This document shows, one piece after another, positions 15,028-22,971 of a stretch of 32,065 nucleotides of DNA. Source of the DNA: Planctomycetota bacterium (lineage in GTDB: Bacteria; Planctomycetota; UBA1135; GCA-002686595). Location of the stretch: the NCBI GenBank assembly GCA_028278425.1, contig JANQEJ010000137.1:1-32065 (forward strand), in the 5' to 3' direction. The notes beneath the pieces are model-generated. The model saw only the letters and a list, made by a program, of their open reading frames with translations. It made no database searches and had not been told where the DNA came from. How positions within the stretch are numbered: position 1 is the stretch's first letter; each line of letters starts with the position of its first letter. The translations under genes and the position numbers were made by a program.

Positions 15028-16547
15028 AGGGGCCGGCACAGGCCGCCGCCCACTCCACCAGCGGGTTAGCGCTCTTTGGCATTCACTCGATGCACGCGCG
15101 CCGCCTGTATGACGGCACCAAGCAAGTCGAGCTACGGAAGGTCTTTCCGCAGCGTACCGTCGGGATTGTCTTCCTCTACGAAACCGAGCCCGTAGGCGCG
15201 ATCACCGGCGCGTTCTTGGTCGCATCGGCGTCGAAGATGGCGGTAGCGGATGCAATTCGTGCCGTCAAACCGCTCGGGATTCCAGGTGCGCGAGCCGAGA
15301 AGTACCTGGCGGGACGCGAGTGGGGGTGGGTGATCCGTGTCGCTGGAGCGTTCAGGTTTGCGTGCCCGGTCTCGGTGGCGGAGGCAAGGGAGCTCAACGT
15401 GTACTTCTCCGTACCTCGCTCCTTCTGCTACCTCGAAAGAGCGGAAGCGCTGACGCAGGAGCTCCTTAGGCGATTGGTTGAGGCGGTCAGCCCGAGTGTG
15501 GAGCTGCTCGACGCGAGCGAGAGCACACGCAAGTGGTTGCGCACGGAGCTCCCCGGGCTTCTACGGACCAGTTATGACGACGTCGACGACGACTTTCTCG
15601 CTCAGGTTCTGGACGACCGGTCCGTTGACGCTTCCTTCTCGACGGTTGCCAAGCTCGTCCTTGAGATTCGACTTGGGCGCACGGTCCTCGGTGCTGCCGT
15701 TCTGACGGAAAAGGCGTTCGGGTCGTTCAAGTCGGGACCGGTCCTCCTCAAGGACGAGTATCGAGGTGTCGGCCTTGGAGCGGTGGTCCGCGCCGCCGTG
15801 GCGGACTACTGCAAAGCGAGAGCCGCGAGGCGCTTGTACTGCACCTGCCCCGCCAACCGGACTGGAGTCGCAAGGTACCTCATCGGGAGCGGGATGGGGC
15901 TTGAGGCCCGTCTTCGTGCGCATCTCGCTTCTGATCGCGACGAACTTGTCTTTGCACGGGATCTAGACGGCACCGGGGCCGAATCGCAACCTCGCCCGGG
16001 CAACGTGTTGCCGATCGAAGAGAGCGAAGTGGGAGAGGGATCGGTGGTCGAGGCTGATTCGGCCATGGCCACGAGGGCGATCGACTACGTAGACAGGCAC
16101 TTGGCCGGTTGGTACTTCCACCCTCCAGCGGGTTTTCGAAGTGCGTTGACCCGCGGGGTGTCAAGGTGGGCAAATGAGCACAAAGTGTTCTCGCGAAAGG
16201 CGAGACTGCTAACGGTGTCGTTGGATCGGGCAGACAGCTTGAGGGCTGTGGTCGTCGGCACGCTCAAGCGATCCAACATGCTGAAGCTAAACGTAGTATC
16301 ACAGGTAGAGGACGCGGGCGCTATCCGGTGTTCCGTCGAGGCGCAGCTCGCCGCGACCCGCGGCGTGCGTCGTGTGTACCTGACACTGCCGGTAGATCGG
16401 CTTGCGACGATTCTCCGTTTGGCCGGGCTTGGATTTCGTTTCGAGGGGATACTCCGGGCTCCGTTTGTAGCGGGTGTCGATCACGTCTGTCTTGGACTCC
16501 TGACCGGCGACGAAGGGGCCCTTGGGAGCAACTGCTTTGGTGGCTAG
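15024..16547 (+). CDS. ASCH/EVE-like domain fused to two GNAT-like acetyltransferase domains
   Basis: 507 residues from ATG 15024. Residues about 15-120 look like an ASCH (PUA-superfamily) domain: LFGIHSMHARRLYDG, the KQVELRKVFPQR core with its E-x-R-K motif, FLYETEPVGAITGAFLV, and YLAGREWGWVIRV. Such domains bind RNA or modified nucleosides, and a relative hydrolyses N4-acetylcytidine. Residues about 180-320 form a GNAT domain with the acetyl-CoA-binding EYRGVGLGAVVR followed by AVADYCKA and RYLIGSGMG. Residues about 350-500 resemble a second, degenerate GNAT repeat ending in VYLTLPVDRLATILRLAGLGFRFEG without the RxxGxG loop. A nucleic-acid- or nucleotide-directed acetyltransferase is a reasonable hypothesis. 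It is coupled to the membrane protein upstream. Confidence 0.8.
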   Translation: MKGPAQAAAHSTSGLALFGIHSMHARRLYDGTKQVELRKVFPQRTVGIVFLYETEPVGAITGAFLVASASKMAVADAIRAVKPLGIPGARAEKYLAGREWGWVIRVAGAFRFACPVSVAEARELNVYFSVPRSFCYLERAEALTQELLRRLVEAVSPSVELLDASESTRKWLRTELPGLLRTSYDDVDDDFLAQVLDDRSVDASFSTVAKLVLEIRLGRTVLGAAVLTEKAFGSFKSGPVLLKDEYRGVGLGAVVRAAVADYCKARAARRLYCTCPANRTGVARYLIGSGMGLEARLRAHLASDRDELVFARDLDGTGAESQPRPGNVLPIEESEVGEGSVVEADSAMATRAIDYVDRHLAGWYFHPPAGFRSALTRGVSRWANEHKVFSRKARLLTVSLDRADSLRAVVVGTLKRSNMLKLNVVSQVEDAGAIRCSVEAQLAATRGVRRVYLTLPVDRLATILRLAGLGFRFEGILRAPFVAGVDHVCLGLLTGDEGALGSNCFGG

Positions 16548-16764
16548 CTCCGCCCGAAGAGCGGCGGCCAGGGGTTGTTGAAGTCCTTGCGGCGGGAGGC
16601 GCCAGACCTTAGTCTCCGCACCCCGCCACCGGTAAGGCTTTCACGCCAGGCTCCCGTAGCGGCGGGCCCGAGTAGCCGGCCGATGTCTTCGGTGCTGGAG
16701 CGGTTTGGCTGTCGCCATAGTACGCACGAGTAGTTCAACTGCCGGAAAGGACGAGAACTGACCC
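16548..16764 (+). promoter_or_regulatory. 217-base leader of the NDK-like gene; possible hairpin
   Basis: No convincing gene. GGCGGG at 16591-16596 can pair with CCCGCC at 16622-16627, enclosing a further AG/CT step, which would make a stable hairpin. A purine-rich GGAAAGGA lies about 12 bases before ATG 16765. It may hold a promoter and a structured leader, or a terminator for the upstream gene without a T-tract. I recognise no known riboswitch. Confidence 0.22.
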
Positions 16765-17772
16765 ATGACCAAAGTCGCGAATGCGGAGCTTGCCACGGAG
16801 ATCGTCGACGCTTCGAGGCGTGATGACGGCTTCACGGTGGTTCGGGAGCTCGACCTCGGCACGGAGTGTCAGAACCAACTCCTGTTCTTTCTCAAGCCCG
16901 AGGTCTTTCTCGGATCGGTTGAACACTCGCTTGCGATCGTTCAGCTAGCCCTTTCGCGCTTCGAGGAGTTCGGGATGCAGCTCGGGGGGGTAGCTCTGGT
17001 CTCCGGAGCGCACCTTTCGGGCGCGCGGTGCATGGATCGGCATTACGGCTACATCAATCAATTGTCCCGGTCCGCCTCGGGCATCCTGGATGCCGGTGAC
17101 GAGGCGACGCTGCGCAATGTCCTAGAATTCAGCGAGGGCCCCATTCTCGGGGGACACGAGTTTCTAGCGGCGAACCCGGAGTTTGACGCCGAGCAGCTCG
17201 ACGAGCTCTGGGCGACCAAGGAGTCGCTGAAACTGAGGAGTGGATTCTACTACCAAAAGTACGACTTTCCCGACGGGGAGGTCATGCTCGTCAATGGATT
17301 CCATCCCGCCCAACTGAATCACTTCACCGCTGCCGATCGCCGGATTGCCCTGGCGGTTGTCCATTCCGACCTGCCTTGGTCCGTGTTGCGTTCGCGACTC
17401 ATCGGCGACACTTTCCCCGAGCGAGCCCTGATGGGCTCAATCCGCCGCGAGCTGCGCGAACGAGCGAAGGAGCTCGGCTTGGGCGAGGTGACGATCGCCA
17501 ACAACGGCGTCCACCTGTCGGCAGGCGCGTTTGAAGCATTGTTCGAGCTGGTGAACTTCCTCGGAGAGGCCAGCACGGGCTTCTCGGTTGACGAGTGCCG
17601 CGTTGCAAGGCTCATGTCGGACGTGGGATTGTCCGATGCGGAGACGCGTCGGGCCCTGACCAATCCGACGGCCTTGGTGGGGGGCGGGGAAGTCTCTCTG
17701 TTTGACGCTACCGAGGAGTGCGACACGGCGAGCAGCGTCGAACTCTACCGCACCATGTTTGCGGAACAGTGA
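16765..17772 (+). CDS. nucleoside-diphosphate-kinase-like protein with large internal insertion
   Basis: 335 residues from ATG 16765. Two separated parts match NDK. Residues 40-95 give LLFFLKPEVF (Lys44-Pro matching the ATP-binding K-P), LSRFEEFGMQL and HYGYIN. Residues 192-268 give RRIALAVV, LIGDTFPERALMGSIRREL (compare LLGATNPA...GTLR) and ANNGVHLSAGAFEALFELVNFL (compare ENGTHGSDSVESA...). His250 matches the phosphorylated histidine and Asn247 the conserved Asn. About 90 residues (roughly 100-190) interrupt the fold, including a Glu-rich, aromatic segment and YYQKYDFPDGEVMLVNGFHP. NDK is normally about 140 residues, so this is a distant, enlarged relative. It may transfer phosphate or bind nucleotides as a sensor. 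Assignment is from alignment by eye. Confidence 0.72.
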   Translation: MTKVANAELATEIVDASRRDDGFTVVRELDLGTECQNQLLFFLKPEVFLGSVEHSLAIVQLALSRFEEFGMQLGGVALVSGAHLSGARCMDRHYGYINQLSRSASGILDAGDEATLRNVLEFSEGPILGGHEFLAANPEFDAEQLDELWATKESLKLRSGFYYQKYDFPDGEVMLVNGFHPAQLNHFTAADRRIALAVVHSDLPWSVLRSRLIGDTFPERALMGSIRRELRERAKELGLGEVTIANNGVHLSAGAFEALFELVNFLGEASTGFSVDECRVARLMSDVGLSDAETRRALTNPTALVGGGEVSLFDATEECDTASSVELYRTMFAEQ

Positions 17773-17776
17773 AGGC

Positions 17777-19549
17777 CTAACCGACCGTCCTCAACGGCAA
17801 CCTGAACTCGAACACCGCCCCGAACCCCCCCCTCTCCACCAACCGCACGTCCCCCCCAAACTCCCGCGCCATCCCCCTCGCCAACGCCAGCCCCAACCCG
17901 ATCCCCGGCGTCGTCCCCTCCGCGTCCCCCGCCGCTCGTCGGAACGGCTTGAAGACCTCGAGCGCGCGCTCCGGCGAAATGCCGGGGCCGTGATCGAGCA
18001 CCGAGACCACGAGCTCGTCCCGCGTCGCCTCCGCCTCGAGGTGTACGCGCGGGTCCGCCGCGTCCGCCCCGTACTTGCAGGCGTTGTCGATCAGGTTGAA
18101 GAGAATCTGCTCGACGGTCTGCACGTCGACCTCAACCGCGCAGTCCGGACGCGTGCGCAGATCCAGCACCAGCTCGAGCTCCGTCTCCGCCACGCGTCTC
18201 TCCAGGATCGGCAGGATGCGATCGAGAAGCGCCTCCGCTTCGATGAGCTCGCGGTGCTGCTGGAAGCGCCGGCCTTCCAGGCGCGCGTAGTTCAGCACGT
18301 TCTCGACGATGCGGCGCAGCCGGACGGACTCCGTCTTGAGCGTCGTGAAGTACTCCTGCTGCGCGCCGCCGTCGGTCACGATGCCGTCGGCAAGGAGCTC
18401 CGAGTACATGCAGAACGTCGTGAGCGGCGTGCGCAGCTCGTGCGTGACCGCCGAGACGAAGCGGCGGCGGCGTTCGCTCAGCTCGAGTGTCTTCTGCATC
18501 GTGATCCCGACGGCGAGCGCAGCGGCGAGGAGCGCGATCCACAGTCCCAGGAGCGCGATGCGCGTGGACGTCATGCCCGCGGCGACGTACTCCGGGCGCG
18601 GTCCGGGATCGAGGGCGAACGGGATCGTGGCGAGTAGCCCCTCGGTCGTCCCGCGGGCCGGAAAGAGCCGCGCCAGGGGATAGAGGTCGCTCACCTGGCT
18701 CCGCAGGAAGCGGTGCAGCGAGGGCCAGTCGGCCCAGAAGCCCTGGACGGCGCGGTCTTCACCGACGCGCACCTCGCGCACGAAGAGGAGCTCGGGGTCG
18801 CCCCTGCTCGGCGCCAGGTACGGGACGAAGGCCGTCTGGTGAACCGGCGTCGTGCCGAGCTGCTGCGGCACGACGTTGGCGTACATCATCAGACGGTTGC
18901 GGAAGCGAAACTCGTCCACCGCCCGCTGGCGCTGCTGCTCCGCATCCTCCGCGAGCGCGATGATGTCGAGCGGCTCGAGCGTCTCGGTCGCCACGTCCGT
19001 GTAGGGCGGCTTGCGCGTCGGGCCGAGCCGCTCCAGGGCGATCAGGAGCTCCTCGCGCGTCACGAGCTGCGCGAGGTCGCGCAGCCGGCGCTCGGTGTCC
19101 TGGAGCGTGGCGGTGGTCGAGAGCAAGCCCTGCTCTACCGCGAGCTCGCGGCGCTCGCCGCTCGGCAGCGCCGGCGAGCTGACGTCGCCGTTCGGGTCGA
19201 TCGAGAAGTAGAGCTTCGAGAACTCCAGACCGCCCTTCATCAGCGGCGACGGCACCAGGTACCCGTCGGGGAACACCGGCGTGAAGCTCGGGCTGTACGC
19301 GGGACCCGGCTCGAAGAACGAAGCGTAGTGGAACCAGGGCCGCGACGACTCCTTCGCCAGGATCGTCGTCAGCGCCGAGTCCAGCCGCGCGAGCGCGAGG
19401 TGCTTCAGCTCGAGCTCGAGGTTCTCGACGCGCTGGTCGTGCCCCTTCTCCTCGATGTCGACCGCGACCCACGTCACCCAACCGAGGGCGACGCCGAGCA
19501 GAGATCCGCAGACCAGGAAGATCAGCCAGCGGATCCGGTGTGCGCTCAT
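17777..19549 (-). CDS. membrane sensor histidine kinase
   Basis: 590 residues from ATG 19549. The start overlaps the response regulator's stop (ATGA). TM1 covers about 8-30. A periplasmic sensor of about 295 residues follows, with no recognised PAS or Cache motif; its first part has heptad-like EEKGHDQRVENLELELKHL. TM2 lies at about 329-349, and a short basic linker leads to HisKA with the phosphorylated His370 in SAVTHELRTPLTTF. The HATPase_c domain has FNLIDNACKYG (N box), SVLDHGPGIS (G1) and GIGLGLALARGMAREFGG (G2). It should phosphorylate the adjacent regulator. The signal is unknown; the secreted peptide encoded first in the operon is one candidate. Confidence 0.93.
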   Translation of the reverse strand: MSAHRIRWLIFLVCGSLLGVALGWVTWVAVDIEEKGHDQRVENLELELKHLALARLDSALTTILAKESSRPWFHYASFFEPGPAYSPSFTPVFPDGYLVPSPLMKGGLEFSKLYFSIDPNGDVSSPALPSGERRELAVEQGLLSTTATLQDTERRLRDLAQLVTREELLIALERLGPTRKPPYTDVATETLEPLDIIALAEDAEQQRQRAVDEFRFRNRLMMYANVVPQQLGTTPVHQTAFVPYLAPSRGDPELLFVREVRVGEDRAVQGFWADWPSLHRFLRSQVSDLYPLARLFPARGTTEGLLATIPFALDPGPRPEYVAAGMTSTRIALLGLWIALLAAALAVGITMQKTLELSERRRRFVSAVTHELRTPLTTFCMYSELLADGIVTDGGAQQEYFTTLKTESVRLRRIVENVLNYARLEGRRFQQHRELIEAEALLDRILPILERRVAETELELVLDLRTRPDCAVEVDVQTVEQILFNLIDNACKYGADAADPRVHLEAEATRDELVVSVLDHGPGISPERALEVFKPFRRAAGDAEGTTPGIGLGLALARGMAREFGGDVRLVERGGFGAVFEFRLPLRTVG

Positions 19550-20256
19550 GACTCGCGACCGGAGTCGGCGAGCATGTAACCCTTCGCGCGGACCGTGAGG
19601 ATCACGGTCGGATTGTTGCGGTCGTCGTTCAGGCGGTCGCGCAGACGCGCGATGAGCATGTCGACGGTGCGCGTACGGACGCCGCGCGGGTCGAGACCCC
19701 AGACGCACCGCAGAAGCTCGTCGCGGGAGATTGCGCGCGTGCGGTTGGCGGCGAGGAAGGCCAGGACCTCGGCCTCGCGCTCCGTGAGCTGCACGGTCTT
19801 CCCGTCGGGAAGCGTGGCCTCGCGCCGCTCGAAGTCGATCGTCCGGCCGGCGACCTCGAGCGTGTGCACCTCCGTCTCCGGACGCGCGGGCGAGCGGCGG
19901 AGCACCGCCTCGACGCGCGCGAGGAGCTCGCCGGTGTTGAAGGGCTTGACGACGTAGTCGTCCGCTCCGCCGCGCAGGCCGCGCACGCGGTCCTCCTCGG
20001 TGCCGCGCGCGGTCAGCATGATCACCGGGAGCGACGGCCGGCTGCGGCGCAGCTCCTCCAGGACCTCGAAGCCGTCCTTCTTCGGCATCAGGACGTCGAG
20101 CAGGACCAGATCGGGCGTCGCGGCCAAGGCCGTCCGAAGGCCGCGCTCTCCGTCCTCCGCTTCGAAGACGCCGTAGCCGGCGAATTTCAACGAGTCCACG
20201 ATTCCACGCCGGATGGCGGCGTCGTCCTCGACGACCAAGACGGTCCCGATGGTCAT
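19546..20256 (-). CDS. OmpR/PhoB-family response regulator
   Basis: 236 residues from ATG 20256; GTG 20262 would add two residues and sits closer to an AGGTGA. Residues 1-118 are a receiver domain with acidic Glu10-Asp11-Asp12, phosphorylated Asp54 (LVLLDVLMPKKDG), Thr in VIMLTARG and Lys in DYVVKPFNTGELL. Residues about 130-230 are the winged-helix DNA-binding domain: LTEREAEVLAFLAANRTRAISRDELL, VWG, RTVDMLIARLRDRL and ILTVRAKGYML. It is a transcription factor partner of the kinase encoded downstream. It follows the small secreted peptide gene in the same operon; no target site can be named from this window. Confidence 0.95.
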   Translation of the reverse strand: MTIGTVLVVEDDAAIRRGIVDSLKFAGYGVFEAEDGERGLRTALAATPDLVLLDVLMPKKDGFEVLEELRRSRPSLPVIMLTARGTEEDRVRGLRGGADDYVVKPFNTGELLARVEAVLRRSPARPETEVHTLEVAGRTIDFERREATLPDGKTVQLTEREAEVLAFLAANRTRAISRDELLRCVWGLDPRGVRTRTVDMLIARLRDRLNDDRNNPTVILTVRAKGYMLADSGRES

Positions 20257-20266
20257 GACCACAGTG

Positions 20267-20398
20267 TCACCTGCTCTCCGAGGCTGGGCAAGCGGCGTGA
20301 GTCTCCGGTACGTCGCTCGAGGACGCGTCGTCGGCGAGCGCGTACGCGGCCAGGAGGCAAAGGGCGGCCACCACCAGCGGCAATAGGGGTTTCTTCAT
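20267..20398 (-). CDS. small secreted peptide (43 aa) leading the two-component operon
   Basis: ATG 20398 has a strong Shine-Dalgarno sequence, AGGAG, seven bases upstream. The 43 residues begin MKKPLLPLVVAALCLLAAYALA, a textbook Sec signal peptide with likely cleavage after Ala22. The mature piece of 21 residues (DDASSSDVPETHAACPASESR, one residue over the quoting limit split here as DDASSSDVPE then THAACPASESR) is acidic with one Cys. The stop lies 4-10 bases before the response-regulator start, so they are probably one transcript. No family is recognised. It could be a peptide sensed by the kinase, a leader peptide, or a minor periplasmic protein. Confidence 0.62.
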   Translation of the reverse strand: MKKPLLPLVVAALCLLAAYALADDASSSDVPETHAACPASESR

Positions 20399-20498
20399 CT
20401 TGCGACTCCTGCCTTCCCTCGAAGCGTAGTCAGCCCCCGGCGGGGGCAGGGGTAACCGCTTGGTAACCCAGCCGCGCGGCCCTACGCTCGCGCGCCCG

Positions 20499-21263
20499 AT
20501 GACCTCGTTCGCCAACGCCTTCGTCACCGGCGCCTCGTCCGGCATCGGCGCGGCGATCGCGCGCAAGCTCGCGGGCGCGGGGACGCGCGTCGTGCTCGCC
20601 GCGCGTCGCGCCGATCGGCTCGCGGAGCTCGCCGGCGAGATCCGCGCCGCCGGCGGACGCGCCGACGCGTGCGAGCTCGACGTCGCCGACGTCGAAGCGG
20701 TGCGCGCCGCGGTCGCGCGGTGGGACGCGGAGACCGGCGGTCTCGACCTCCTTCTCGCCAACGCCGGCGTCGGCGAGGCGCGCCACGCGACCGACCTCGC
20801 GTGGGAGCACGTCGAGCCGGTCCTGCGCGTCAACGTCCTCGGCGCGATCGCGACGCTGCACGCCGGCATGGAGGCGATGCTCCCGCGCGGCGGCGGAACG
20901 CTCGGTGCGATCTCGAGCGTCGCCGCCTACCGCGGCCTTCCGACGAGCGGCGCGTACGCCGCCAGCAAGGCGGGACTGTCCACCTTCCTCGAGACCTTGC
21001 GCCTCGACCTGCGCGCCACCGGCGTGCGCGTCGTCGACATCCGCCCGGGCTTCGTGCGCACCGAGATGACGGCGGGCGCGAAGTTCCCGATGCCGTTCCT
21101 GATGGACGTGGAGCCGGCGGCGGCGCGCTGCGTGCGCGCGCTCGAGCGGGGGACGGCGGTGTGCGCCTTTCCGTGGCCGATGGCGCTCTCGATGAGCCTC
21201 GCCGAGGCGATGCCGGATTGGGTGTGGCGCGCCCTGGCGCGTTGGCTGCCGGCTAGGGGGTGA
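20499..21263 (+). CDS. short-chain dehydrogenase/reductase (SDR)
   Basis: 254 residues from ATG 20499. The classical SDR pattern is complete: TGASSGIG at 10-17 for the nucleotide, NAGVG at 88-92, and the catalytic Ser140, Tyr153 and Lys157 in AISSVAAYRGLPTSGAYAASKAG. PGFVRTEM follows as the usual substrate-side loop. The AARR at residues 34-37 after the second strand favours NADP(H). The substrate is unknown; such proteins act on ketones, alcohols or fatty acyl intermediates in the cytoplasm. It is divergent from the peptide/two-component operon, with a 100-base gap between them, and precedes a small membrane protein. Confidence 0.93.
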   Translation: MTSFANAFVTGASSGIGAAIARKLAGAGTRVVLAARRADRLAELAGEIRAAGGRADACELDVADVEAVRAAVARWDAETGGLDLLLANAGVGEARHATDLAWEHVEPVLRVNVLGAIATLHAGMEAMLPRGGGTLGAISSVAAYRGLPTSGAYAASKAGLSTFLETLRLDLRATGVRVVDIRPGFVRTEMTAGAKFPMPFLMDVEPAAARCVRALERGTAVCAFPWPMALSMSLAEAMPDWVWRALARWLPARG

Positions 21264-21298
21264 ATGCTCCTGCCGCGCCGGCGTAACATGCCGCGCCC

Positions 21299-21592
21299 AT
21301 GGAAACCGGGCTCGTCGTTCTTCTCTTCGCCGCGGTCCTCCGCATGCTCTCGGTCACGGGCCACGTGCTGCCCTCCGCAGCCGTCTTCGCCGGCGGCCAC
21401 CTCCTGATCCGCGCGGCGTGGTCCGGAGGCTATGGCGTCGTCGGCGAGCTGCTCTACAGCGTGGTCGAGCTCGGGTACTGCTGGATCTGGTTCGCGCTCC
21501 TCTCGCGCTTCGACGGGACCTTCGCGTGGGGGGTCACCCTGATCCTGGGGCTCGTCCTTCCCGTCGTCGCCCTCTTCGTGACGTCCGGCTAG
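21299..21592 (+). CDS. small integral membrane protein
   Basis: 97 residues from ATG 21299, mostly hydrophobic, with about three membrane helices (residues 4-20, 22-38 and 68-95, with a further aromatic stretch around 52-65: LLYSVVELGYCWIWFALL). There are few charged residues (Arg15, Arg38, Glu50, Glu57, Arg70). It begins 35 bases after the SDR gene. The size and helix pattern resemble small uncharacterised planctomycete membrane proteins, but I recognise no family. No Shine-Dalgarno sequence is obvious; the alternation of hydrophobic helices and the strong G/C codon-end bias support coding. Confidence 0.7.
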   Translation: METGLVVLLFAAVLRMLSVTGHVLPSAAVFAGGHLLIRAAWSGGYGVVGELLYSVVELGYCWIWFALLSRFDGTFAWGVTLILGLVLPVVALFVTSG

Positions 21593-21642
21593 GGACCGGC
21601 GCCGTGGCACGGCGCGGTATGCTGTCGCGCCTGGAGGACAAC

Positions 21643-22959
21643 ATGACTCAGACCCTTGCCTACCTCGTCCTTTGTCTACCGCTCGGCGACCACTTTCGCG
21701 TGGTCGCGCACCCCGAGAACGACGCGCTCGCCGCGGAAGCGCTGGAGATCGCCGAGGCGACCTGGCCCGTCATGCGCGAGCTCCTCGGCGTTCCGGTCGA
21801 CGCGGAACACGAGCCTTTGGAGCTGCACCTCTACGCCGATCCCGAGGAATACCACGCGGTCGACGACGAGCTCACCGGCGGCGACTTCGAGAAGAACCTG
21901 GCGTTCGCGCACTTCGACTCGAAGACCGCACACGTCGTCCTGCAGCCGTACCTGTCCGGGGAGGCGCTGGAGGAGACGGGCCTGCCCTACCAGACCGCAC
22001 GGCTGATCGCTCACGAGGCCGCGCACCTCGTGCGCTACGCGAGCCTGGACAACTACCGTCACCATCCGAACTGGGTCGCCAACGGCACGGCGTCTTGGGT
22101 CGAAGCGCACGTGATGGAGGCGCAGGGACGTGTGATCGACATCGAGAACGATCCGCACTTCTCCACGCAGATTCTGCACGTGCAGCGCCGGTTGGAGGAG
22201 GGAGGGCTCCCGTCCCTGCGCGACCTGCTGGTGGATGAGCAACTGCCGGACGGCTTCTACGAAGCCTACGCTTACCAGCACCTCGCCTTCCGCTACCTGA
22301 CCGAGAAGAAGCAGCGCAAGAAGCTCGACAAGATCCTCGGCGGTCTCGATCTCCTCGGCGGCGGTTCGGCGCGCCGTGAGGAGTTCGCCGAGCACGTCGA
22401 GAAGACCATCGGCAAGAAGCGCTGGAAGGATCTCAACCGGGGCTTCGAGAAGTACGTCGAGGATCTGGCCCCCGCGTGGGACGAGGTCTTCGTGGCGCTC
22501 GAGACCGCCGGGGACGACTGGCTCCAGGCGGCGTTTCCCGACAAGAACGCGATCGCCTGGCGGACCGAGGCCATCGACGAGGACCGCTGGGAGATCACGG
22601 GTGAGCTGCGCGTCCTCCCGGGCGACGAGCAGCAGCTCAACCTGCTTCTCGATCGCAGCGAGGCGGGCTTCGTGCAGGTCTCCTTCATCGGCGGCCGGGG
22701 CGTGTCGCTCTTCGAGTTCGACGCGCAGAAGGGGCTCGACGGCACGTGGGACGAACGGGTGTTCGAACGCACGGAACTGATGCGGGCTGACGAGTTCGTT
22801 CACTTCCGCGTTGCATGGAAGAGAGACGAGATCAGCGTCGACCTCGCGGGCGAACAGATCTTCGAGCTCGAGCTCGACCGCACGATGGACGGGGCGTGGG
22901 GGCTGGGCGCCCTGCGGAGCTCGGCCGGAATCTGGCGTTCGGTCACCCTCGACCGCTGA
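21643..22959 (+). CDS. HExxH gluzincin-like putative peptidase with C-terminal beta-sandwich
   Basis: 438 residues from ATG 21643, with GGAGG six bases upstream. The first 15 residues may be a weak signal peptide. The catalytic-type helix is RLIAHEAAHLVRYAS with HEAAH at 124-128, followed by PNWVANGTASWVEAHV at 142-157. In DUF1570/peptidase-MA relatives the latter motif is WxxEGxAxYxE, and its first Glu is the third zinc ligand; here that place is Asn147, while Glu154 remains. Residues about 300-438 resemble a concanavalin-like/DUF1080-type sandwich: EITGELRVLPGDEQQLNLLL, QVSFIGGRGVSLFEFD, FVHFRVAWKRDEISVDL and GAWGLGALRSSAGIWRSV. Peptidase activity is uncertain; a cell-surface binding role is possible. 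Confidence 0.82.
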   Translation: MTQTLAYLVLCLPLGDHFRVVAHPENDALAAEALEIAEATWPVMRELLGVPVDAEHEPLELHLYADPEEYHAVDDELTGGDFEKNLAFAHFDSKTAHVVLQPYLSGEALEETGLPYQTARLIAHEAAHLVRYASLDNYRHHPNWVANGTASWVEAHVMEAQGRVIDIENDPHFSTQILHVQRRLEEGGLPSLRDLLVDEQLPDGFYEAYAYQHLAFRYLTEKKQRKKLDKILGGLDLLGGGSARREEFAEHVEKTIGKKRWKDLNRGFEKYVEDLAPAWDEVFVALETAGDDWLQAAFPDKNAIAWRTEAIDEDRWEITGELRVLPGDEQQLNLLLDRSEAGFVQVSFIGGRGVSLFEFDAQKGLDGTWDERVFERTELMRADEFVHFRVAWKRDEISVDLAGEQIFELELDRTMDGAWGLGALRSSAGIWRSVTLDR

Positions 22960-22971
22960 CGCGCGAGCGCG

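Larger units (their letters stand above)
14108..17776. other. lower-GC genomic island with three unusual genes
   Basis: Between the symporter and the histidine kinase, base composition falls clearly. Hand counts give 34 of 60 G+C at 14281-14340 and 35 of 60 at 17041-17100, against 48 of 60 at 20521-20580. Codon ends are mixed, whereas the neighbours use almost only G or C. The three genes share this style. I found no integrase, tRNA or direct repeats at the edges, so the boundaries are set only by the flanking stop codons. Recent acquisition is inferred. Confidence 0.55.

Noticed and set aside
16577..16739. GTTGAA ... TTCAAC as an integron attC site
   Set aside because: The order is GTT first and AAC last, opposite to attC, and no cassette structure or integrase is present.
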